The position numbers and the translations under genes are program-made. From NCBI GenBank assembly GCA_903862415.1, contig CAIOYD010000024.1, positions 62,001 through 126,000 of the forward strand: DNA of 64,000 bases. Direction: 5' to 3'. Shown here one piece after another: positions 1-8,960 of this stretch. How positions within the stretch are numbered: the first letter of the stretch is position 1; every line of letters begins with the position of its first letter. The notes beneath the pieces were generated by a model. The model did not search any database. It saw only the letters and a program-made list of their open reading frames with translations, and was not told the origin of the DNA. Source of the stretch: an uncultured Oxalobacteraceae bacterium (GTDB taxonomy: Bacteria; Pseudomonadota; Gammaproteobacteria; Burkholderiales; Burkholderiaceae_D).

Positions 1-180
1 TTTTTCCAGCTGCCTGGCGCAATATTGCACAAGCTCGGAGCCGCGCGCATAGGCGGCGACCGAGGCTTCGAGCGCCAGTTCGCCGGACTCCATCCTGGCA
101 ACCAGTTGGGCCAGTTCGGCCATGCCGGCTTCAAAGGATTCGGGCGTGCTGTTTGGAGCAGGGGTGTTTTTTTTGGTCAT
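1..180 (-). CDS. xseB: Exodeoxyribonuclease VII small subunit (partial)
   Basis: Minus-strand gene cut by the left edge; 60 N-terminal codons are visible from an ATG at 180. The translation starts MTKKNTPAPN and continues with SFEAGMAELAQLVARMESGE, then LALEASVAAYARGSELVQYC. This is the XseB pattern (SFE..., L..L...ME.GEL.LE.S...Y..G..L...C). XseB is the small helical subunit of exonuclease VII, which degrades single-stranded DNA together with XseA in the cytoplasm. In Burkholderiales xseB usually precedes ispA and dxs and lies next to a Rieske oxygenase, which fits the gene found at 1392. The call rests on the family pattern and on context. Confidence 0.85.
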   Translation of the reverse strand, partial: MTKKNTPAPNSTPESFEAGMAELAQLVARMESGELALEASVAAYARGSELVQYCARQLEK

Positions 181-386
181 GGATGGAGCTGATAATAAAA
201 ACGGGGACTCAACCCGCTATTTTAGAACAAGTTAGCCAGTGGTAACGTAATTCCACCGGGTTTCCTTCTGTTAATTCGCAATGTTTTCTGAAAACCAACG
301 GAGTTGTGTGCTCTCGGACCGTTCTCAAGGCGCGAAGCGGCGCGGTCCATTCCTGAAAATGCTATTGCATTAACTAAATATCATCA

Positions 387-1184
387 CTACTCGGCAGGCA
401 ACAGCCAGGATTGTAACCATGTCAGACCGGCCGAGGTGCTGTTTCGCGGCCGATATTCGCAGCCGATCCAGCCGTCATAGCCCAGCTGGTCTATGAGTTC
501 AAACAGATGCGGGAAATAGACTTCGTTGTGCTGATCTGGCTCATGTCGTTCCGGCACTCCGGCAATCTGGATATGCCCGACCGTGCCGCGCTGCAGATCG
601 CGCCGCAGCTTGGTGCACAGGTCGCCTTCCATGATCTGGCAGTGGTAAATGTCAAACAGCACCTGTACATTGGTCAGCGCCAGTTCGGCGCAAATGGTTT
701 GTGCCTGATGCTGGTAATTTAAAAAATATCCCGGCATGTCGCGGGTGTTGATCGGCTCAATCACTAAGGTGATGTTGTCGCGTTGTGCCTGTGCCGCAGC
801 CCAGGCCAGATTGTCCAGATAGGTAGCGCGTTGCTGTTCTGCACTGTATTCGCTGCGCAGCAAACCGGCCATGACATGAATTTTGTGATTGCCCAGCACC
901 CGGGCGTAGTCCAGCGCCTGGTCTATGCTGCGCTGAAAATCATCGCGCCGGTCAGGATGCGAAGCCAGGCCACGTTCGCCACCGGCCCAGTCGCCTGCGG
1001 CCGCATTGAATAACACCTGGCTCAAGCCGTGTTCGTCAAGCAGTGAACGCAGTTGAGTGGCAGGAAAATCGTAGGGGAACATATATTCGACCCCCTTAAA
1101 ACCATCGCGCGCTGCGGCACCGAAGCGCTCAAGAAACGGCAGTTCAGGGTACAACATGGTCAGATTGGCAGCGAAACGTGGCAT
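387..1184 (-). CDS. hyi: Hydroxypyruvate isomerase-like TIM-barrel protein
   Basis: A 265-residue protein of the sugar-phosphate isomerase/AP-endonuclease-2 TIM-barrel superfamily. The reading frame is open to 1316, but the chosen ATG at 1184 gives the family N-terminus [20 protein letters not shown] and has an AAGAAAG-like ribosome site. [15 protein letters not shown] (Glu143) and GCEYRP (Glu243) are the two catalytic glutamate blocks of E. coli Hyi, which interconverts hydroxypyruvate and tartronate semialdehyde. No glyoxylate carboligase or tartronate reductase is adjacent, so the physiological substrate is uncertain; a related 2-oxo-tetronate isomerase (OtnI-like) is possible. It is divergent from the Rieske gene. 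Confidence 0.8.
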   Translation of the reverse strand: MPRFAANLTMLYPELPFLERFGAAARDGFKGVEYMFPYDFPATQLRSLLDEHGLSQVLFNAAAGDWAGGERGLASHPDRRDDFQRSIDQALDYARVLGNHKIHVMAGLLRSEYSAEQQRATYLDNLAWAAAQAQRDNITLVIEPINTRDMPGYFLNYQHQAQTICAELALTNVQVLFDIYHCQIMEGDLCTKLRRDLQRGTVGHIQIAGVPERHEPDQHNEVYFPHLFELIDQLGYDGWIGCEYRPRNSTSAGLTWLQSWLLPAE

Positions 1185-1294
1185 GGCAAGCTTTCTTAAT
1201 GGGATAGCACATGATACTTTGTCTATGGGGAACTTGTTTAGTATCGTCATCCTAAAGCGCAGTTTCGGCGGTCGGATTGAATATGAAATTAGGA

Positions 1295-1300
1295 TATAAT
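1295..1300 (+). promoter_or_regulatory. Candidate -10 box for the Rieske gene
   Basis: A perfect TATAAT lies 92 nt before the ATG at 1392, in the short AT-rich gap between two divergent genes. No good -35 hexamer sits at 16-18 nt (the nearest is GTCGGA/TCGGAT), so the promoter may be weak or activator dependent. Confidence 0.3.
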
Positions 1301-1391
1301 AATAGGCTAAGTCCAAAATTGCCGTTTCATATCTGAGCCGCGGTTGTTGCGGATTCTTTCTCTCTTGGGAGTCAATATTTGGAGGGTGGGG

Positions 1392-2525
1392 ATGTCCGAT
1401 CTGGCAACTTTCACTAAACTGGCGCGGTCAGACGCGCAACTACCGGTTTCGGTCTATTTTGATGAAACGCTGCTGCAGCGCGAAATCAAACAATTATTCC
1501 AGCAGGGCCCACGTTATGTCGGGCACGAGCTGATGGTGCCCAATCTGGGCGACTATGCCACACTGGCGTCGGAAAATGAAGGCCGCATGCTCGTGCGCAG
1601 TGAACGCGGCATTGAGCTGCTGTCCAACGTTTGCCGCCATCGTCAGGCGCTCATGATGGGCGGAGGTGAAAATGGTGTATCCAAGGGCATGTCGCGTGGC
1701 AATGCCCACAACATCGTTTGCCCGCTGCACCGCTGGACTTACGATTTACAGGGCGCGCTACTCGGCGCGCCGCATTTTGACACCACTCCCTGCCTTAATC
1801 TGGGTAACACGCAGTTGCAGAGCTGGAATGGACTGCTGTTTGAGCAAAACGGCTATAACGTGATGGAAAAACTGGCACAGTTGTCGGTCACCAAAGATCT
1901 CGATTTCAGCGGTTATATGCTCGACCACGTCGAAGTGCATGACTGCGCCTATAACTGGAAAACTTTTATCGAAGTTTATCTGGAAGATTACCACGTCGAA
2001 CCGTTTCACCCCGGACTGGGCAGTTTTGTGTCCTGTGATGATTTGCGCTGGGAATTTGGTGCCGATTACAGTGTCCAGACCGTTGGCGTCAATCACGGTC
2101 TGACCCGATCCGGTTCAAAAACCTATCAGGCCTGGCAGGAACAAGTACTCAAGTACCGCGGCGGCGAAGTTCCTCCTTATGGTGCGATCTGGCTCACGCT
2201 GTACCCGAACATCATGGTCGAGTGGTATCCGCATGTGCTGGTGGTGTCCACGCTCTGGCCACAGGGACTCAATCAAACCCGCAACGTGGTGGAATTTTAC
2301 TATCCGGAAGAAATCGTCTTATTTGAACCTGAATTCATTCAGGCTGAACGTGCTGCGTATATGGAAACCTGCATCGAAGATGATGAAATCGGAGCGCGCA
2401 TGGATGCCGGTCGGCGGATTCTGTTTGATCGGGGTGAAAATCAGGTCGGGCCGTACCAGTCACCGATGGAAGATGGCATGCAGCATTTTCATGAATGGTA
2501 CCGATCCCAAATGTCGCCCGAATAG
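1392..2525 (+). CDS. Rieske non-heme iron oxygenase, alpha subunit-like
   Basis: A 377-residue aromatic ring-hydroxylating oxygenase-type protein. The start at 1392 follows a strong purine-rich site (GGAGGGTGGGG); an upstream in-frame start at 1344 lacks family similarity. The Rieske 2Fe-2S ligands are CRH (Cys81, His83) and CPLH (Cys110, His113). The mononuclear iron site is [19 protein letters not shown] (His201, His206) with an Asp expected near the C-terminus ([14 protein letters not shown]). The segment between the two Rieske ligand pairs is about 26 residues instead of the usual 15-17, because of a Gly/Ser-rich insertion. No reductase, ferredoxin or beta subunit lies nearby, so electron partners and substrate are unknown. 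This gene is a common neighbour of xseB in Burkholderiales. Confidence 0.85.
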   Translation: MSDLATFTKLARSDAQLPVSVYFDETLLQREIKQLFQQGPRYVGHELMVPNLGDYATLASENEGRMLVRSERGIELLSNVCRHRQALMMGGGENGVSKGMSRGNAHNIVCPLHRWTYDLQGALLGAPHFDTTPCLNLGNTQLQSWNGLLFEQNGYNVMEKLAQLSVTKDLDFSGYMLDHVEVHDCAYNWKTFIEVYLEDYHVEPFHPGLGSFVSCDDLRWEFGADYSVQTVGVNHGLTRSGSKTYQAWQEQVLKYRGGEVPPYGAIWLTLYPNIMVEWYPHVLVVSTLWPQGLNQTRNVVEFYYPEEIVLFEPEFIQAERAAYMETCIEDDEIGARMDAGRRILFDRGENQVGPYQSPMEDGMQHFHEWYRSQMSPE

Positions 2526-2530
2526 CCGCT

Positions 2531-3403
2531 ATGCAATCACTGTGGATGTTACTGGCCAGTTTGTTGTTCGCTCTCATGGGCGTGTGCGTCAAGCTCGCCT
2601 CGGCTTACTACACCACCTCAGAAATCGTGATGTACCGCGGTTTTTTTGGGGTGGTGTTTTTATTTGTGCTCGCACGCAGCAACCGTGTCAGCCTCAAAAC
2701 GACCATGCCGCTGCGGCATTTCGGTCGCGGCATGATAGGGGTGATCGCCCTGTGGCTGTGGTTTTACACCATCGGAAAATTACCGCTGGCCATGGCCAAT
2801 ACGCTCAACTATATGTCGCCGATCTGGATAGCCGCGATTCTGTATGCCACGAGCTGGTGGCGCGGCCGTGCCCGGCTGGCTATGGGTTTGCCGGGGGCGA
2901 TTATGCTCAGTTTTATCGGCGTGGTGTTGCTACTGCAGCCCAGTCTTGAGGCGCAACAAATCCCGACTGCGCTGGTGGCGCTGTTTTCCGGCTTTCTGGC
3001 GGCGTTGGCTTATTTGCAGGTCCGTGCCATGGGTTTGCTGGGCGAACCTGAAACCCGGGTGGTGTTTTATTTCTCTCTCACCAGCGCACTGTTTGGCGCG
3101 GGTGCGGGCAGTATTGATGGCGACTGGCATGCGATTCATGCACCGGGTGGCTGGCTGTTGTTGCTCGTTGGCTTGTTTGCCTGCACGGCACAGCTGGCAA
3201 TGACGCGGGCTTACCGTCTGGGTAATCCGCTGCTGGTGGCCAATCTGTCGTACAGCGGAATTATCTTTTCCAGTTTGTCTGGTGTTTTGGTCTGGCATGA
3301 TCAGTTAAGTCCACTGAGCTGGATCGGTATCGGCGTGATTGTGGTCAGCGGTGTTCTGGCCACGTATTTGAATACGCAGACCAAGCTGGCAACGGCAACG
3401 TAA
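2531..3403 (+). CDS. EamA/DMT-family inner-membrane transporter
   Basis: A 290-residue protein with about ten hydrophobic helices in two halves of five, the EamA (drug/metabolite transporter) layout. It begins MQSLWMLLASLLFALMGVCV and ends with a short polar tail. Typical EamA features are the YRGFFG loop after helix 2 and NTLNYMSPIW in helix 4. The ATG at 2531 sits five bases after the oxygenase stop, so the two genes are probably co-transcribed; the site before it is weak. The frame could also start at 2495 inside the preceding gene. The substrate cannot be read from sequence; it is probably a small-metabolite exporter. Confidence 0.8.
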   Translation: MQSLWMLLASLLFALMGVCVKLASAYYTTSEIVMYRGFFGVVFLFVLARSNRVSLKTTMPLRHFGRGMIGVIALWLWFYTIGKLPLAMANTLNYMSPIWIAAILYATSWWRGRARLAMGLPGAIMLSFIGVVLLLQPSLEAQQIPTALVALFSGFLAALAYLQVRAMGLLGEPETRVVFYFSLTSALFGAGAGSIDGDWHAIHAPGGWLLLLVGLFACTAQLAMTRAYRLGNPLLVANLSYSGIIFSSLSGVLVWHDQLSPLSWIGIGVIVVSGVLATYLNTQTKLATAT

Positions 3404-3430
3404 ACCATTGCAATTAATAAGGAGTTTATG

Positions 3431-4279
3431 ATGAACTATTCTACTCTGATATCGGCAGCCCAATTACTGCAGGTGCGTGAGCCCAGCTGGGTTATTCTCG
3501 ACTGCCGACATGAGTTGGTCAATCCCGACGCAGGTCGCCAAGCGTATGCCGCAGGTCATCTGGCCGGCGCTGCTTTTGCCCATCTGGATGAAGATTTGTC
3601 CGGTGCCAAGCGCGCTGTCAATGGCGATTTTCGTGGCCGCCACCCCTTGCCGGAACGTGCTGCCTTGATTGAAAAATGTCGCGCCTGGGGGATCAATGCC
3701 GATACGCAGGTAATCGCCTATGATGCTCATGGCGGCATGTTTGCAGCCCGCTTGTGGTGGTTGTTGCGCTGGGTTGGACATGCCAGTGTCGCCGTGCTGG
3801 ATGGTGGTTTGCCAGCGTGGCTGGCCGCAGGCTTTCCGGTCACGCAAGTCATCGATGAGCCGGTGGCTGGAAATATTAACGAACAGTCGCCGTTGACAAC
3901 ACTGGTGACGGTCGCCGAAGTGCAGGCTAATTTGACGTCGCAGCAAAAGACCGTGTTGGATGCGCGCTCACCAGACCGCTTTCGCGGCGAAAATGAAACC
4001 CTCGATGCGGTGGGTGGACATATTCCGCAGGCCAAAAATCGGTTTTTCAAGGACAATCTGCAGGCCAGCGGCTGCTTTAAAAGTGCCGCCACGCTCAGGG
4101 ATGAATTTTTCCCGCTGATCGGCAATCCGCAGCAGGCGGTTATGCAGTGTGGCTCTGGCGTGACCGCCTGCCATAATTTGCTGGCGCTGGAAATTGCCGG
4201 TTTGTCCGGTGCGGCGCTGTATCCGGGTTCGTGGAGCGAATGGTGCGCCAACCCGGCACGACCCATTGCGATCGGTTGA
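3431..4279 (+). CDS. Sulfurtransferase (thiosulfate/3-mercaptopyruvate type)
   Basis: A 282-residue protein with two rhodanese domains. The N-terminal inactive domain contains VILDCRHELVNPDAGRQAY and YDAHGGMFAARLWW; the C-terminal domain carries the catalytic loop CGSGVTAC, whose first Cys takes up sulfane sulfur. The loop is closest to SseA/mercaptopyruvate sulfurtransferases (CGSGVTA) and not to thiosulfate rhodaneses (CRKGVTA), so 3-mercaptopyruvate is a likely donor. GGAG at 3421 is three bases from an ATG at 3428 and six from the ATG at 3431; the latter spacing is better. No signal peptide, so cytoplasmic. A REP-like palindrome begins five bases after the stop codon. Confidence 0.87.
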   Translation: MNYSTLISAAQLLQVREPSWVILDCRHELVNPDAGRQAYAAGHLAGAAFAHLDEDLSGAKRAVNGDFRGRHPLPERAALIEKCRAWGINADTQVIAYDAHGGMFAARLWWLLRWVGHASVAVLDGGLPAWLAAGFPVTQVIDEPVAGNINEQSPLTTLVTVAEVQANLTSQQKTVLDARSPDRFRGENETLDAVGGHIPQAKNRFFKDNLQASGCFKSAATLRDEFFPLIGNPQQAVMQCGSGVTACHNLLALEIAGLSGAALYPGSWSEWCANPARPIAIG

Positions 4280-4283
4280 TAGT

Positions 4284-4319
4284 AGGGTGTATTAGCCCAA
4301 AGGGCGTAATACACCATAG
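4284..4319. repeat. REP-like palindrome, copy A
   Basis: Imperfect hairpin: GGTGTATTAGCCC, loop AAA, GGGCGTAATACACC at 4286-4315, with a one-base bulge, directly downstream of the sulfurtransferase gene. The same unit recurs at 35921 and 52501 and, diverged, at 4355. Confidence 0.85.
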
Positions 4320-4352
4320 CCGTCAATCCACCAATACAACGTGTTTCACCAC

Positions 4353-4387
4353 TTGGCGTATTAGCCCATTGGGCTGATACGCCCTAC
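4353..4387. repeat. REP-like palindrome, copy B (diverged)
   Basis: Hairpin GGCGTATTAGCCC, loop ATT, GGGCTGATACGCC at 4355-4383 followed by CTAC. It is 40 bases from copy A and forms a pair of hairpins between the convergent sulfurtransferase and yqjK-like genes, where the pair could act as a bidirectional transcript end. Confidence 0.8.
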
Positions 4388-4623
4388 TTTTGTTCATTCA
4401 AACTGCGCCAGAGTTGCCACAGCGTCAGCCCGGTTCGCAACAGTGTCACCGCACGGCCGGGGATCATTGCCAGTACACTGGCAAGCAGAGCAGCAGCACC
4501 GTTACCCTGATCTGAGCTGATCAGCCCCAGTGAGCGCGCCTGCGCCCGCAGGGTGCCGCGTTGCAGATTACTTTCGGCGACCAGAAAGGCGCGCCGTTGT
4601 GCCAGTAGTTTTGCCGGGCTCAT
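4384..4623 (-). CDS. YqjK-like small protein
   Basis: A 79-residue basic protein, last gene of a three-gene minus-strand cluster. Its ATG overlaps the stop of the upstream yqjE-like gene by four bases (ATGA). The N-terminal half is an Arg-rich helix (LLAQRRAFLVAESNLQRGTL) and the C-terminal half has one hydrophobic stretch around AAALLASVLAMIPGRAVTLL. Size, composition and position after YqjE match the YqjK-like family of enterobacteria, whose function is unknown. Its 3' end abuts REP-like copy B. Confidence 0.65.
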   Translation of the reverse strand: MSPAKLLAQRRAFLVAESNLQRGTLRAQARSLGLISSDQGNGAAALLASVLAMIPGRAVTLLRTGLTLWQLWRSLNEQK

Positions 4624-5006
4624 GATACATTTTCCTGAGTTGCTGACGGCGCCTGAAAAAGTTTCCCGTCTTTTTTGATCTCTGCCATGCTTTGCTGCAG
4701 TAACCGGGGTTTGTTTTTAAACAGTTTCTGCAGCTTGAGTGAGATCAGCAGGCTCGCCAGACTGAATCCGGCGCACAGCGTGAGCACAACGGCGATCCGG
4801 TGCTCATCCCAAAACAGTATGATGATGAAAAAAACTCCCAGCGCCAGCGCCATGGCGGCAAAAAATAACGCGATCAGGGCATGCAGCAAATAACTGCACA
4901 TCCGCACCAGCTCTTCTTCGAGCTCCACCACAGCCAGTTCAAGCCGGGTATGCGCGATGGAGGCCAGCGTAGCCATGAAGCGCTTAACATTGTCACTGAA
5001 CGACAT
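4620..5006 (-). CDS. YqjE-like phage-holin-family membrane protein
   Basis: A 128-residue inner-membrane protein. GGGAG seven bases before the ATG at 5006 supports MSFSDNVKRF as the N-terminus; the frame opens at 5027. An amphipathic N-terminal helix rich in Glu (LELAVVELEEELVRM) precedes two hydrophobic helices (LLHALIALFFAAMALALGVF and AVVLTLCAGFSLASLLISL), the layout of YqjE and the holin-III-like family. It lies 40 bases downstream of the yqjD-like gene. The family is usually linked with stationary-phase membrane proteins; it is not evidence of a prophage here. Confidence 0.75.
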   Translation of the reverse strand: MSFSDNVKRFMATLASIAHTRLELAVVELEEELVRMCSYLLHALIALFFAAMALALGVFFIIILFWDEHRIAVVLTLCAGFSLASLLISLKLQKLFKNKPRLLQQSMAEIKKDGKLFQAPSATQENVS

Positions 5007-5045
5007 GGCGCAGCTCCCGAGGGTCAATGTTGGTCTGTAGTAAAG

Positions 5046-5351
5046 TCATTTGCGGGTAATCAGCAGACCGACTACCAAGCCGATGGCCGCTGCCAGCCCG
5101 GCTGCCTGCCAGGGATTTTCGTGTACATAGGCATCGGTTTTTTTGGCGGTTTCTCTGGTGGTGTCGACGATCTGTTTTTTCAGGTGCAGTAATTCATCTT
5201 TGGCATTGGCAATGGTGAGTTCCATGCGTTCCTTGGCATGTTTAAAGCCTTCGCCTGTGTCATGGGTGGAATTTTTCAGTAACGCTTCGGCATCCTGAAC
5301 CATTTGTTGTAAATTCTGGATCAGTTCGTCAGTGGAGGAATGGTTGGTCAT
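5046..5351 (-). CDS. YqjD/ElaB family membrane-anchored ribosome-associated protein (DUF883)
   Basis: A 101-residue protein with a perfect AAGGAG site before its ATG at 5351. It has a long heptad-like helix with many Lys/Glu, then ENPWQAAGLAAAIGLVVGLL and a terminal ITRK. The motif ENPW...G.A...G...G.LL is diagnostic of ElaB/YqjD/YgaM proteins. In E. coli YqjD is a C-tail-anchored inner-membrane protein that binds ribosomes in stationary phase. It heads the cluster with the yqjE- and yqjK-like genes; promoter elements were not clear. Confidence 0.85.
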   Translation of the reverse strand: MTNHSSTDELIQNLQQMVQDAEALLKNSTHDTGEGFKHAKERMELTIANAKDELLHLKKQIVDTTRETAKKTDAYVHENPWQAAGLAAAIGLVVGLLITRK

Positions 5352-5409
5352 GATAGCTCCTTAGGGGGTGAGTACTCATTACACTATAAGTCGACCGGAT
5401 GCCACTACT

Positions 5410-6264
5410 TTAATGCAACGCAAAGTCGGCCGCAATTCCCACAAATAGTGCGCATCCGAGCCAGTTATTGTGCCGAAAGGCATAAAAACAAGCCTCGCGC
5501 TCGCGCCCGCGAATCAGAAAATAATGGTATGCCGCACAGCCACAGGCGACGACTATGCCAGCGGCAAACCAGTAACCCAGTCCCAGTGACGAGCCAACAT
5601 AACTGATGATGGCCAGACTGGCCACGTAACACGTCATCACGGCGGCGACATCGTAGCGGCCAAAAGTAATGGCCGAGGTGCGGATGCCAATTTTAACGTC
5701 ATCTTCGCGGTCGACCATGGCATATTCAGTGTCATATGCCAGCGCCCAAAAAACATTGGCCAGCAACAGCCACCAGGCACTGGCCGGAATCTGATTCAGA
5801 ACGGCAGCATAAGCCATCGGAATGCCAAAACCAAAGGCAATACCCAGATAAGCCTGTGGTAAGGCAAAAAACCGTTTGAAATACGGATAACTGGCGGCAA
5901 TCACAATCGCGGCCAGAGAGAGTAGTTTGGTCAGCGAATTCAATGGCCAGATCAGCATAAACGCCGCCAGTGCCAGTATGCCGGCGACCATCAACGCTTC
6001 CCATGCGGCAATTTTTCCTGAAGTCAATGGACGATGTGCGGTGCGCTGGACGTGGCGGTCAAAATCACGGTCGGCGTAATCATTCACCGCACACCCGGCC
6101 GCACGCATTAAGGCTGTGCCGATACAGAAAATCACCACGATGGTGGTGTCCGGACGACCGGCGGAGGCCAGCCAGAGTGCAGACAGCGTCGGCCAGAGCA
6201 AAAGCAGTATGCCGATGGGTTTATCAAAGCGGGTGAGCTGCCAGTACAGTTTCAGGCGTTGCAT
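5410..6264 (-). CDS. ubiA: 4-hydroxybenzoate polyprenyltransferase
   Basis: A 284-residue polytopic inner-membrane enzyme that attaches the polyprenyl tail to 4-hydroxybenzoate, the second step of ubiquinone synthesis. Both Asp-rich motifs of the UbiA superfamily are present: [12 protein letters not shown] and [12 protein letters not shown], which bind Mg and the prenyl diphosphate. The N-terminus [20 protein letters not shown] is typical of UbiA and not of heme or chlorophyll prenyltransferases. About eight to nine transmembrane helices follow. It stands alone here; other ubiquinone genes are at 7826 and 53027-55918. Confidence 0.93.
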   Translation of the reverse strand: MQRLKLYWQLTRFDKPIGILLLLWPTLSALWLASAGRPDTTIVVIFCIGTALMRAAGCAVNDYADRDFDRHVQRTAHRPLTSGKIAAWEALMVAGILALAAFMLIWPLNSLTKLLSLAAIVIAASYPYFKRFFALPQAYLGIAFGFGIPMAYAAVLNQIPASAWWLLLANVFWALAYDTEYAMVDREDDVKIGIRTSAITFGRYDVAAVMTCYVASLAIISYVGSSLGLGYWFAAGIVVACGCAAYHYFLIRGREREACFYAFRHNNWLGCALFVGIAADFALH

Positions 6265-6440
6265 ACTCTATTTGTCAGGAATTAAAACAGTGATTGTAAT
6301 TTATTAATCTGCGCTCTGGGAGAATTGACATTTTTTCACAGGGTTATCCTCAGTGCTGTAACCCGCAATGGTATGCGCGCCAATGCAGAGGGATAGTAAA
6401 CCATCGTTTTCAGGTAAGTTTTTAAAAAAGGAAAAACAGT

Positions 6441-7814
6441 ATGCATATCCCGCAATTCATACAGTCCTTCTTCCATCCTCATGTCAGTATGTCCAGAGCT
6501 GAGGGCATTCAACTACTCGATAAGGCGCATCAGCATGAAGAAAACGATCATTTTGATAAAGCCATACCCATGTATAACTCACTGGCTGCGGATGTGGATG
6601 CCGAGCATGCAGCCAAGGCGCAATACCGGCTCGGACTGATTTATATGCAGGATAATGAGGCCTTGCATAATCCCCTGCTGGCTTTTGAAGTCATGGAAAA
6701 GGCCGCCGCAAACAACCATGTCCAGGCCCAATTCCAAGTGGGCATGATGTATCTGAAAGGGCAGGGCGTCAGTCCTGATAAGGAACAGGCAGTACATTAT
6801 TTAACCGCTGCCGCCAAGGGGGAGTGTTCCGATGCGGCCTATGAGCTTGGTCTGCTGTATTTAAAGCAGCAGGACATCAACGCGGCTATATCGTTTCTGT
6901 CGCAGGCAGCGGGAAACTGGCATGCCGATGCCTGTTATCGGTTAGGGCGACTGTATTTATGCGCAGAACACCTTGATGTTCCCGGGGCGGTGGAGAATTT
7001 TGAAAAGGCGATTGAGTGCGGACATGCACCGGCCATGTATCGCCTCGGTATGATGCACTGGAAAGGCCAGGGAATTAAAAAAAATCATTCCATTGCCGAA
7101 GTGTATTTTAAAAAAGCCGCCATGGAACACTACCCGCAGGGTGCGTTTATGTATGCTTTGGGCATGCAGCGCAGTTACTCCGGCGATCAAGCCGCGGTGA
7201 GGCATTATTATCAGATGGCTCTGGATGGCGGGGTAATCAAGGCGGCGCTGGAATTGGGGGATATTGAGCGCGACGAGGCACATTTCATAGAAGCGGTGAA
7301 TTATTACCAGACGGCTTCCAATTATAAAATTTCCAGCGCCTCATTAAAGCTGGCCATCCTGTTGTATGAGGGCGAGCACGATGTTCCCAAGGATACCGTT
7401 GCAGCACTGCAGCTTTTTCAGCTCGCATCAAAACAGGGAAATCAGACTGCCACTCTGTTTTTGGCGGACTGGCATCGCAAACAGGAAAGCTGGGGCGATG
7501 CGACCGTGCATGTTGAGCAGGCGCGGCAGCTTTATCAGGTTGCGCTTAAACAAGGCATGTCCAGTGCAGCGTTGATCCGGCATTTAAATCATCAGCTGCT
7601 GCCCGTTGGGAGTGGCTTGCATAATTATTTGCAGATACGGTGTTCGATTGAGTACCATCAGGCGAAAATTTATCAGGAAAATAATCAGCAGGACGAGTAT
7701 TTGACCCAGATTAAGGCTTCTGCACTCTCAGGTCATTTTTTGGGAAATAAAGAAAGTGGACGATTGCAGCAAGAGCCGAAACTGAGTGGGCAGTACGTCG
7801 AGAATGTGTTGTAA
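6441..7814 (+). CDS. SEL1-like repeat protein
   Basis: A 457-residue protein made largely of SEL1/TPR-type helical repeats of about 36 residues, e.g. AQFQVGMMYLKGQGVSPDKE and AMYRLGMMHWKGQGIKKNHS. Around seven or eight can be counted between residues 50 and 350; several have lost the consensus (AYELGLLYLKQQDI). The N-terminus MHIPQFIQSFFHPHVSMSRA is not a signal peptide, so it is cytoplasmic or secreted by a non-Sec route. An AGGA site lies eight bases before the ATG. It is a single gene between ubiA and a ubiH-type gene and belongs to neither pathway. SEL1 proteins are scaffolds; in Legionella and Coxiella several affect host interaction. The partner is unknown. Confidence 0.75.
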   Translation: MHIPQFIQSFFHPHVSMSRAEGIQLLDKAHQHEENDHFDKAIPMYNSLAADVDAEHAAKAQYRLGLIYMQDNEALHNPLLAFEVMEKAAANNHVQAQFQVGMMYLKGQGVSPDKEQAVHYLTAAAKGECSDAAYELGLLYLKQQDINAAISFLSQAAGNWHADACYRLGRLYLCAEHLDVPGAVENFEKAIECGHAPAMYRLGMMHWKGQGIKKNHSIAEVYFKKAAMEHYPQGAFMYALGMQRSYSGDQAAVRHYYQMALDGGVIKAALELGDIERDEAHFIEAVNYYQTASNYKISSASLKLAILLYEGEHDVPKDTVAALQLFQLASKQGNQTATLFLADWHRKQESWGDATVHVEQARQLYQVALKQGMSSAALIRHLNHQLLPVGSGLHNYLQIRCSIEYHQAKIYQENNQQDEYLTQIKASALSGHFLGNKESGRLQQEPKLSGQYVENVL

Positions 7815-7825
7815 ATGGTGTGCTG

Positions 7826-8956
7826 TCAACGTGTTCCAAACATCATTTGTCGGGCCAGCCAGGATTGTGCCGGAGCGCACAAATCGATGAGCCCCAGGCC
7901 AGAGCTGAACAGGGTTTGAGCGGTGTTACTGGCAAAGCGTCGCGCCATCTGATCGGTTAATTCAATGGTGGTTTGACGATCAGTCTGACGCGCCTGAAAA
8001 AAATCCTGCAGACTGGCCGCAGAAATCGAGCGGCTGAGAAAACGCGCCAGCACAAACGCATCCCGCAAGCCCAGATTCAATCCCTGACCAGCCACCGGAT
8101 GCAGGGTTTGGGCGGCATTGCCGATACCGATGCAGCATCCTTCGGGTGGACTGGTCTGGGCATTTAATCCGAGCGCAAAACTCAGGCGTTGCGTGCAACT
8201 GAGCATTTGGCCGACACGGTCACCAAAGGCGGTTTGCAGGGCGGCCAAGAAATGGCTTTCATCGAGTGCCAGCAGTTCGGCTGCCCGTTCCGGGCGCGCA
8301 CACCAGACCAGCGCATAGCCGTTATCCTGTGGTAGCAGTGCCAGGGGGCCCTGGTCGGTAAACCGTTCATAGGCGCGCCCTGCAGGAGCAATGCTGGTGG
8401 TGATGTGGGTAATGACAGCGCTCTGCTCATAATCATGATGGCGCAGTTGCGGTGTCTGGTCGGCAAACACGCCGCCTTCGGCCTGTACCGCGATCGCGGC
8501 AGTAATCTGACGGCCATCCTCAAGGGTGATGTGCGCGCCGGATGCATTCTGATTGAGGGCGGTGACTTTGGCGGGACGCAGGCAGGTGAGCCCGGCGGCA
8601 TGCTGTTCCAGTGCTGCGTTCAGTGGGCTCAGGATATCAGCGTAGCGGGCAACATAGCCGAGCGCCTCAACCTGTTGATCCATAGCATCGATCAGGCTGC
8701 GACCCAGATAGCCGCGCCGCGACACATGAATCTGGCGGATGGCAGTGGCCCGCACCGGCCAGGCTGCTGCCGCCTGTAAAATTTGCCGGCTGCCGTAAGA
8801 CAGCGCAATCGTGCGCTGGTCACGTGCAGCTTGTTCAGCCGTTTTGGCATCGATTAACACCAGTCGTTCCGCAGCCACGCCGCGGGCCACCAGCAGCAGT
8901 GCCAGAGTCAGACCTACCGGTCCTGCGCCACAGATAGCAATGTCAAAATCAGGCAT
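7826..8956 (-). CDS. ubiH: UbiH/COQ6-family FAD monooxygenase (ubiquinone hydroxylase)
   Basis: A 376-residue flavoprotein hydroxylase. The dinucleotide fold IAICGAGPVGLTLALLLVARG is at the N-terminus and the FAD ribityl-binding motif GNAAQTLHPVAGQGLNLGLRD near residue 300, the UbiH/UbiI/UbiF signature. Such enzymes hydroxylate the ubiquinone ring in the Ubi complex. The ATG at 8956 lies four bases after the pepP stop and starts exactly at the Rossmann strand; a TTG at 8989 would overlap pepP. As in E. coli it follows pepP, which favours UbiH (C4 hydroxylation), but the regiospecificity of these enzymes differs among proteobacteria and cannot be told from sequence alone. Confidence 0.85.
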   Translation of the reverse strand: MPDFDIAICGAGPVGLTLALLLVARGVAAERLVLIDAKTAEQAARDQRTIALSYGSRQILQAAAAWPVRATAIRQIHVSRRGYLGRSLIDAMDQQVEALGYVARYADILSPLNAALEQHAAGLTCLRPAKVTALNQNASGAHITLEDGRQITAAIAVQAEGGVFADQTPQLRHHDYEQSAVITHITTSIAPAGRAYERFTDQGPLALLPQDNGYALVWCARPERAAELLALDESHFLAALQTAFGDRVGQMLSCTQRLSFALGLNAQTSPPEGCCIGIGNAAQTLHPVAGQGLNLGLRDAFVLARFLSRSISAASLQDFFQARQTDRQTTIELTDQMARRFASNTAQTLFSSGLGLIDLCAPAQSWLARQMMFGTR

Positions 8957-8960
8957 GGGT

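Noticed and set aside
4620-5006. Holin-like protein as evidence of a prophage
   Set aside because: It belongs to the chromosomal yqjD-yqjE-yqjK cluster; no other phage genes are present.
6325-6350. TTGACA before the SEL1 gene as a promoter
   Set aside because: The only -10-like hexamers (TTATCC, TATCCT) are 13-14 bases away, too close for sigma-70.
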